The notes under the pieces are model-generated. The model did not search any database. It worked only from the letters and a program-made list of their open reading frames with translations, and was not told where the DNA came from. Made by a program: the position numbers and the translations under genes. From Discostella pseudostelligera (taxonomy: Eukaryota > Bacillariophyta > Thalassiosirophyceae > Thalassiosirales > Thalassiosiraceae), in NCBI GenBank assembly GCA_036940085.1, contig JALLBK010000841.1, forward strand, positions 1-13,652: a DNA stretch of 13,652 nucleotides, in the 5' to 3' direction. Shown here one piece after another: positions 7,652 to 13,652 of the stretch (position 1 is the first letter of the stretch; each line of letters begins with the position of its first letter).

Positions 7652-10612
7652 ATGCCACCAATTTATTCCACTTGCGTTGTGCTCATCACAACATTATCGG
7701 CGGTAGCATTGGTGATGGGCACAGCAACGGATGTGGGAAATCTTCGCAATCTCCGCGGTGGTAGTGGCAGTAGCATTCGACGCCAACGACGAGTATTAGA
7801 TCCCTTCGATCCATTGACAGATTCTTTTTCACGGGCTTTGCATTATCAACAATTTCTTTTATCCTCCGACATTATACACGATGGAATCATATCTCAAATT
7901 GACTTCGTGGACATGCTTCTACATCAATGCCAACTCGATAATTTATGCAACGACGGATTGAGACTTAATTTCGGACAATTGGATATCAACCTTCGGGTCA
8001 AGTTTATTCGCGGAATTTGCGTTCGAAGTAATGATGATTACCCCGAACGATTTGAATGCATTTACAAGCTGTATGAGATGATGCGGGATGACAGTATATT
8101 TGGATTCAATGCAACTGTTGACGGTGTGGATAGTTTGGTGAAGGAGATGTGTTATGCTACGTATTTGGATGCGGTGCATTTTGGATTTGTGAAGAGTCGA
8201 GGTGAGCCCCGATTCTTTTCTTCGTTTAGCTATGATATTAGTGAAGACAGTTGAAACTAACGGTCTTGTTGTTGCATCATTCATTCCTCTAAAGCCCCGA
8301 CAAGCTCACCGATTACTGGCTTAACGAATTCACCCTCTTTTGAAGTAACTTCCGTGCCGTCGATTCCGCCTTCAAGGATGGACATGACAACACCAAGCTC
8401 TTCGCCATCGATAAGAGACACGTTTCGTCCCACCTCTACGCCCAGTATTGAAAGCACTTCATCATTCCCAAGTGAAAGTCCGTCAACTTTTACTGTCATT
8501 GATAATGACGATGTTGATCCGAGTGCATCGGATGATGGTGATGACTCCATTTCTACCGGAGGGATAGCTGGAATAACCTCCGCGACTCTGTTTGTCACCG
8601 CTGCATTCGTTGCGGTCATGTATCGATACCGTCCCTTGCCTTCTCCGGATATGAAATCACTCAAGGATGAACATCACTTTGGCGCGTCGTCAGCTCACGA
8701 GTCATGGGGAAAATCAGGTTCATCACTACCGATACCGTACATGGGCCTCAATTGCTCGGTGTGTTCATCGTCGTCTTCCTACAGAGATTGTCGATTTGTG
8801 AATGTCTTCGGACCGCATGGGACGCCGATACCTCAGTTCAATCCAAATACCGCCGGAGCCGTCGTAATTGGATCGGTTACCATTCGAGCGTCCAGCTCCT
8901 ACAGCTCTGGCCAATTCGGCAATTCGGGATCATCGCAAGTGCGCTCGGCAAAGTCACCGTCACTATTCATGCGTAGAAAGCGATCACATCATCGGCATGA
9001 TGCTCCTAAATCTGACAGCGGATTTTCCTCCCGGGACGACTTGAGCTCAATTTCATCACGCAGATCGTCGTTCCACCAAAGCAACAAATATCGAAACCGT
9101 CGGAAGATGAAGTCGATCCGGCTGGACAGTCGGGATGTTGATACCAACGCACAGGTTCCACTTGGCTCACTCCAATCTTCTCGGACCAACGTCTCCGTAC
9201 CATTGAGTCACCGTCAGCGTCAACAGATGGAGAGGCAAATGAAAAGTGATAGCCAAGTGTTGTTCGGCGACTGGAAGGCTACGTTAGACTTGTCCGAGTG
9301 TCGATCACCCAGTGACACTGCGGACGCGGCTGCAATTCTCACCCATCGAAAGATTGTGTTCAATACTTTGTGTCCTGAATTGACCCAGTTGTCCAATGAA
9401 CACATCACACCACCGAGTTCAGGCTGCCACTCATTGCCTAACATGCATTTTGTCCCTCGTGCTGGTTCATCGGACGCCGGTTCATCGTCAATTCTATGTG
9501 AGTTTCGATAGACCTGACGTCTCATTCTTGCATTCGACTGTTCCGCTCACGGCTTCATTTGCTCCAATCGTCTCTTCATCGATATACAGCTGAGTCATAC
9601 TTTCAAGACAGCTCATCCCTTCGTCAACAAAAGTCGGTTGCATCGTCCACCAAATCCGCCTCAACCAATCCCTTCGTCCCTTGGAGGAAGGAACAGTCGG
9701 CAGTATCACTACCTCCACAAACAAGATGGTGTATCGGCACTGCAGGAAGATCCAGAGGTCCTTTCTATGATTAGTTATTCGAGCAACACCCACTTACTAC
9801 CGCCGCGTGAGGAGGAGCGAGATGAGTTGCCGAACCTTGTGCTGGGTACATTCGCGGCTGCATCCACACCGATCGGTCAGAAAGTTATTTTGTCGAAGTT
9901 GTTTATTGGTACATCATCAGCTGCTGCTGGAGTCGATGCCGGAGTGAGTGAATCGGCTGGGAAGGCTCTCAACTGCACAGATGTTGTCGACCAGTCTTCT
10001 ACCACTGCCACAGCCACCAGAATATCGCCCGTCGAACATCATGGTGATCAGCCGACGATTCGCACACGAGTCATTAGGAGCCACATATCCTCGCTTGACG
10101 CCAATGTGCTTCACGAATCTACCGACAGTTCCAGCATTTCTGCCTACTCACGAAGCGATTTTGAATCGTCTACACCATCGAAAGATTCAAGCTACAGTTC
10201 GCCTGCTACTCAATCGACTAGTTTTGCGGCTGTTAAGGAAGATGCCGACGACAGTATTTTGACTTCGACGAACCTGATATGTGTAGACGATGTCGGCGAT
10301 GCAGATACAACATTTGCTGAATCGAAGCAAGCGAGCCTACTCCCTGGTATCTCTCGCGTAGTCGCAGTAGGGAAGAATCCTTCGTTGATATGCGATGGCG
10401 ATGGATCCGCTGCACATGAATTTAATGTCGTTACCCGTTCTGGATCAGAATCTGGTAACTTTTTGTTCCCGTCGGACGAGGAGGATGACAACGCAGTAGC
10501 GGATAGGAAGAGGATTGTCGTGGATGACGTAACATCCACTGCTGGACAAAATCTTGGTCCGAATCTGGTTACCCCCATCGAACCTTCGACGTTCTTTGCT
10601 GAAGAGTTATAA
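7652..10612 (+). CDS. Putative single-pass surface protein, S/T/P-rich stalk and long Ser-rich tail
   Basis: I join three exons: 7652-8201, 8295-9497 and 9612-10612. Together they give 2754 nt, an unbroken 917-residue protein. Both introns are phase 1. The ATG at 7652 opens a signal peptide (hydrophobic about 5-22) followed by RRQRR (a possible furin-like site). The ectodomain (about 48-183) has five cysteines (93, 99, 123, 136, 167), an NAT glycosylation sequon (153-155) and a degenerate EF-hand-like loop (73-85). Exon 2 opens with a Ser/Thr/Pro-rich stalk (184-245) and an acidic patch. A transmembrane helix follows at about 272-292 (IAGITSATLFVTAAFVAVMY), then YRYR. The remaining 620 or so residues are a Ser-rich, probably disordered cytoplasmic tail with Arg/His clusters. 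I do not recognise the family. A receptor, adhesin or cell-wall-linked role would fit the layout but is not shown. The third exon depends on the choice of acceptor. Confidence 0.65.
7868..7906 (+). other. Degenerate EF-hand-like loop in ectodomain
   Basis: Residues 73-85, DIIHDGIISQIDF, match an EF-hand loop at positions 1 (Asp), 5 (Asp), 6 (Gly), 8 (Ile), 12 (Asp) and 13 (Phe). Position 3 is Ile instead of an acidic residue. It is flanked by helix-like LHYQQFLLSS and VDMLLHQC. Calcium binding is doubtful. Confidence 0.35.
8202..8294 (+). other. Intron 1 of the surface-protein gene
   Basis: 93-nt phase-1 intron. The donor is GAG|GTGAGC. A consensus-like branch sequence ACTAAC lies at 8256-8261, followed by a pyrimidine-rich tract and the acceptor CTAAAG|CC ending at 8294. 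Without splicing, the frame stops at 8254. Splicing joins the ectodomain to the stalk. Confidence 0.85.
9498..9611 (+). other. Intron 2 of the surface-protein gene
   Basis: Donor CTAT|GTGAGT at 9498. The acceptor GACAG|CT ending at 9611 keeps the long downstream frame open to 10612. A competing acceptor, ATACAG|CT, ends at 9589. It lies nearer the pyrimidine-rich tract and would make a 92-nt intron, close in size to intron 1. That choice shifts the frame to a stop at 9772-9774. Confidence 0.6.
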
Positions 10613-10817
10613 CTAGGTAGTTTAACTGATTCGTTACTAGACTTCACTGAATGCACTGTGCACTGCCAAGATGTCTTTGACGGTGGTCTCAGTAGGATAA
10701 ATTACCGCTTATTGTGAATTACCCGTCCACCCCGTAACTTCCAATTCACCCTCACTGCCACTCACAACGCAAGAAACAACTCGACTCTTTAAGGCATGTT
10801 ATATTGTAGTAGCGTCC
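10613..10817. other. Convergent intergenic region (two 3' ends)
   Basis: 205 bp between the stop codons of the surface-protein gene (+) and the adenylate kinase gene (-). It is presumed to hold both 3' UTRs. No gene or clear terminator-like structure was seen. Confidence 0.55.
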
Positions 10818-11903
10818 TCACGCCAAAACAGCATCAATCGACTTCATAATCACCTCCGAAACATCCTCGGGACGTTGAGCTCCATCCACCTCGACCGCAA
10901 TATCCACATAAGATCCCTTCACAGCCTCCACATTGGCATGGAATTGCTCCAATCGTACCTTTACCTTCTCTTCAGTATCATCACTTCGTTGTTCCAACCT
11001 CGCCAACACTTCCTCATCAGTAGGTGGACTAAATGCCATATGATATATCTTCCCAGTAACCGGATCCGTACGTCGTCCTACCACCCGTTCCACAAGAATG
11101 GAATCGGGGACATTTAAAAAGATGAAACAATCGGCCGAGACGCCACTTTCGGATAATGCCGTAGCTTGGGCTGGTGTGCGTGGAAATCCATCAAGAAGCC
11201 ATCCGTTGATGATGCAGTCTGGCATGGCGAGACGATCTTTGACCTGCAGAAATAGTGGAGAGGATTGATGTTGAGTAGGAAATGGTGGCGGTGTGGAGAT
11301 ACAAGGAATCAGGATGAGAGACAAAACTCATGAGGGAAAAAATGATTCAATTTATGCAACGTTCGATTTCATTCAATAAGTGTACAACCGTTATAAATCA
11401 ATGTACACATAACTCAAACTCACCACACCAATAATCACTTCATCGGGTACTAATTTTCCTGCATCCATGTATTCCTGAGCCAGTACTCCCACTTCAGTTT
11501 TTGCAGCAACTGCAGCCCTGAGCATATCACCAGTACTTAAATGTATGACACCGTATTTTGATTGGATGATTGCACATTGGGTGCCTTTCCCAGAGGCGGG
11601 TGCACCCGCGATGATGATTTTGGGTGGTGATTTTGTAGCAGTGGTGGTAGTCACTGCTTCACTATCCACAGCATTAGCATTGACTATGGAAGAAGTAGAG
11701 TAGTAGCCGCGTGCATTGGCCCAATTGGTGCGTGATGTCACCTTTTGTTTGTTTTTGCTAGCGTGCAATTTGGTCAGAGACTCAGTAGTAGCAGTAGCGG
11801 GTGTGTAGAATGCCGCCGTCGAAGATTGTTGGGGTGTGAAGAAGGCATTGGCCGAGCCAAGGAGAAGGAAGAAGGCAAGGGAGGATCTCATGATGGAGTT
11901 CAT
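10818..11903 (-). CDS. Adenylate kinase, plastid-targeted
   Basis: Two exons, 11903-11424 and 11243-10818, giving 301 residues. The enzyme interconverts ATP + AMP and 2 ADP. The N-terminus has a signal peptide (core [12 protein letters not shown], 9-20) cut before FFTP. This is the ASAFAP-type junction with Phe at +1 that sends diatom proteins into the four-membrane plastid, and a Ser/Thr-rich transit region follows. The catalytic domain starts near 94: P-loop GAPASGKGT (100-108, Lys106), AMP-site STGDMLR (123-129), [15 protein letters not shown] spanning the splice junction, DGFPRT (178-183), [13 protein letters not shown] (216-228) and the LID continuation [14 protein letters not shown] (245-258). 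The LID lacks zinc-binding cysteines. DPVTGKIYH...SPP resembles plant chloroplast adenylate kinases. The frame is open upstream of 11903 without plausible targeting sequence, so I chose this ATG; a second Met is at residue 5. Confidence 0.93.
11244..11423 (-). other. Intron of the adenylate kinase gene
   Basis: 180-nt phase-0 intron. On the - strand the donor is GGTGTG|GTGAGT, and the acceptor is TTTCTGCAG|GTC after a pyrimidine-rich stretch. Splicing restores IIGVVKDRL, expected at this point of the adenylate kinase fold. Read-through hits a stop at 11393-11391. Confidence 0.95.
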
Positions 11904-12085
11904 GATGGGCACGCTATTATGATGTATTCGTACTGATAAATGATAATGGTAGTGGTGCCGCCGTCGACTGCCGATAGATGCCGATGAGTTCGGCAAATGC
12001 AAATGCGGTGTATGGTGATGGATGTGTTGAGGAAACAAAAGTGGTGTCACGTGGAGAGTCAAAAGATGCGTCAGCACCGTCAGCG

Positions 12086-12107
12086 TCTGTCTGTCTGTCT
12101 ATCTGTC
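12086..12107. repeat. (TCTG)n microsatellite
   Basis: About five TCTG units with one TCTA interruption, non-coding, in the divergent region upstream of the adenylate kinase gene. Confidence 0.8.
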
Positions 12108-12456
12108 AGCGTAGCTCTCCCGCCATTTCGCCATTTCAACAAGATCACACATTCTTCTTGCTACGAAAGAATCCTTAATAAAATTTCCGTTCAACGCTAT
12201 TAAGTCCCAGCATAAGAACTCATTCCTTTATCTTATTATTTCACTGCCATAGAAAGGAGTTGAAGAAACTCCGAATATTCAAAGTGATTGCACATGCACC
12301 ATCGCACAAGCACAACCACTACTAGACAGGGAAGCATGGGCGGACCGACTGTGAACCATGGTCAATGGTCATGGCGTCATGGCCACACTGCCCTTGGATA
12401 CTAGAGTAAGATAGGCACCGTAGTAAAAACTTGCTTGGTCTGTATGGCCCTTCGTC

Positions 12457-12501
12457 CAGAGAGAGAGCATTGGCCTGGTGCGGGGGTGCACTCTCTCTCT
12501 G
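12457..12501. repeat. 11-bp GA/CT inverted repeat
   Basis: CAGAGAGAGAG (12457-12467) and CTCTCTCTCTG (12491-12501) are perfect inverted copies around a 23-nt loop that is G-rich and contains ATTGG. It lies 120-165 bp upstream of the ATG at 12622. It could be a promoter element or merely paired dinucleotide runs. Confidence 0.75.
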
Positions 12502-12621
12502 ATCTATTATTAGAGTGATCACATCATCCAATCCTCTCGAGGGGAGGAAGGGTGGAGGGAAGAAGTAGTGTGGCTCGGCAGCCGCCGGAATACAAATATT
12601 TAACGACACTGATCATAAATA

Positions 12622-13652
12622 ATGGATTCCGAAATACAAATCACCGAAATGAAGAGGCCGCAGCATAGTGACAGAGGTCCTGGTGATGCTGCTGTCAGCG
12701 ATTTCTCCATCTTCAAAAATAGCAACAGTGACAGTTCTCATAATCAGCAACCAAAGCAACGTCGGCAACATCGACTCGTCCAACCCCACGAAATACCCCT
12801 CTACATCCAACGCTCTCACTTTCAATTCGATGATATCATCTACTTCTTCACCAATACCGAGCCGGCGCGGTTCCATTTTCCCAAACCACCCAAATTACAA
12901 CAACATAATCTTTCGGATGATGCATGGGCGGCATTGCAATTGCGTGTGGATCATGTGGCGCGGGATATATTAGATCCTCATCGATATTACGCTGCTGCAT
13001 TGGGTGTGGGACTAATGATGACAATTGTCTTTTATGCGGTTAGGCCGGGATATGATCGGAATACAATTCATGCCACTTCGAAAAATAGAAATGGGGAAGG
13101 TGGGGATGCAAATGTAGATGATGACGAATTGTACGATGATTACATCCAAGATGATTTATGGGAACGTAATCACAGTATGGATGATGTGGTATTGGCGGAA
13201 TTGAATTATCTCAATTCCAATTTGGATACATCCCTTTTGCTATGGCGTATCTCGCTCATCGGATCGTTGATGATATTATTTGGATGTGTCATCTTTTTAG
13301 TAGTGTTGATGGAACGACGGAATTGTGTGATTGATGGGAAGATACGTGTGGCGATTGATGAGATACGTAGTCGATTTGAAGATGAGGGGATTGGGGTGGA
13401 GTATCGGACATATAGTTCCCACCCTCCTCCGAATTCCAACGGAATGATTGGAAAGTTGTGCTCTTGGGGAAAATATATCCGACCAACACGTGTTGTGGTA
13501 TTTTATTATTTGGATGATATACCCGGAGGATCATCATCAAGATCATTAACGGGAACAGGATTAGGGGGTGTTGGTGGCGGAGAGCAACAACATCCACAGC
13601 ACAGGACGAAGAAGACAAGTTCCTTCTTCTCCGAGGATTATCAACGTAGATA
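12622..13652 (+). CDS. Two-pass membrane protein, family not recognised (3' partial)
   Basis: The ATG at 12622 (AATAATGG) opens a frame with no stop for 343 codons to the window edge, so the C-terminus is missing. The N-terminal 50 residues are polar and probably disordered. A conserved-looking region (about 53-118) contains HEIPLYIQRSHFQFDDIIYFF and LSDDAWAALQLRVDHVARDIL. Transmembrane helix 1 is about 122-140 (YYAAALGVGLMMTIVFYAV). A loop of about 65 residues follows, with acidic residues and an NHS sequon (183-185). Helix 2 is about 206-229 (LLWRISLIGSLMILFGCVIFLVV), then ERR. After helix 2 come a helix-like segment (KIRVAIDEIRSRFEDEGIGV) and strands (TRVVVFYYLD), then a Gly/Ser-rich stretch. 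Both ends probably lie on the same side of the membrane. I cannot assign a function. Confidence 0.75.
   Translation, partial: MDSEIQITEMKRPQHSDRGPGDAAVSDFSIFKNSNSDSSHNQQPKQRRQHRLVQPHEIPLYIQRSHFQFDDIIYFFTNTEPARFHFPKPPKLQQHNLSDDAWAALQLRVDHVARDILDPHRYYAAALGVGLMMTIVFYAVRPGYDRNTIHATSKNRNGEGGDANVDDDELYDDYIQDDLWERNHSMDDVVLAELNYLNSNLDTSLLLWRISLIGSLMILFGCVIFLVVLMERRNCVIDGKIRVAIDEIRSRFEDEGIGVEYRTYSSHPPPNSNGMIGKLCSWGKYIRPTRVVVFYYLDDIPGGSSSRSLTGTGLGGVGGGEQQHPQHRTKKTSSFFSEDYQRR

Larger units (their letters stand above)
11904..12621. other. Divergent intergenic region
   Basis: 718 bp between the adenylate kinase start (-) and the membrane-protein start (+). It holds a TCTG microsatellite (12086-12107), a TCCCGCCATTT motif (12118-12128) about 215 bp upstream of the kinase ATG, and an 11-bp GA/CT inverted repeat (12457-12501) whose loop contains ATTGG (inverted CCAAT). 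An AT-rich stretch lies just before 12622. Two antisense frames of 95 residues or fewer here do not look coding. Confidence 0.55.

Noticed and set aside
8281..8664. 127-codon - strand frame opposite the stalk exon
   Set aside because: Antisense to the stalk and transmembrane segment, which are supported by splice sites and frame continuity. Its Gly/Glu/Val content mirrors the Ser/Pro codons opposite.
10210..10656. 148-codon - strand frame opposite exon 3 of the surface-protein gene
   Set aside because: Ser/Thr-rich only because the sense strand is Ser-rich. No domain, and it crosses the sense stop without a promoter signal.
12322..12609. 95-codon - strand frame in the 11904-12621 intergenic region
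   Set aside because: No domain, unusual composition spanning the GA/CT inverted repeat, and no support from neighbouring conserved sequence.
1..13652. tRNA, rRNA, CRISPR array, transposon or viral genes
   Set aside because: I looked for cloverleaf-like pairs, regular spaced repeats, transposase or reverse-transcriptase motifs and terminal inverted repeats, and found nothing convincing by eye. A covariance-model scan would be needed to exclude small RNAs.

Overview
This looks like nuclear DNA of a photosynthetic stramenopile, most probably a centric diatom. Genes are well spaced, lie on both strands and are mostly intronless. The introns I infer are short (93, 114 and 180 nt) with GTGAGY donors. 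Proteins carry low-complexity Ser, Gln, His, Asn and Gly tracts. One protein has a textbook bipartite plastid presequence (signal peptide followed by an ASAFAP-type motif with Phe at +1). The S/T/P-rich stalk of the putative surface protein is also typical of diatoms. I cannot name the species.

Layout, left to right. A + strand gene (139-1314) encodes a GIY-YIG-domain protein with a secretory or plastid-like N-terminus. It converges on a large intronless - strand gene (5491-1535) for a probably mitochondrial PPR protein, which carries two tandem dsRNA-binding-like modules in front of its PPR array. Upstream on the same strand is a Tpt1/KptA RNA 2'-phosphotransferase (6918-5959). The divergent intergenic region 6919-7651 holds a compact cluster of five GGCGGGA (E2F-like) motifs. 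To its right is a three-exon + strand gene (7652-10612) for an unrecognised single-pass surface protein: signal peptide, Cys-containing ectodomain, Ser/Thr/Pro stalk, transmembrane helix and a long Ser-rich tail. It converges on a two-exon - strand gene for a plastid adenylate kinase (11903-10818). After a 718-bp intergenic region, a two-pass membrane protein gene starts at 12622 and runs off the right edge.

Two neighbouring - strand genes (Tpt1 and PPR) are both RNA-processing factors, and two gene products look organelle-bound (PPR to mitochondrion, adenylate kinase to plastid). I see no operon-like arrangement; each gene appears to have its own promoter. No tRNA, rRNA, CRISPR, transposon or viral gene was recognised. 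The points most worth a second look are the tandem dsRBD-like/PPR fusion, the E2F-like motif cluster, and the paired 3' splice sites in the surface-protein gene, which would give two very different C-termini.
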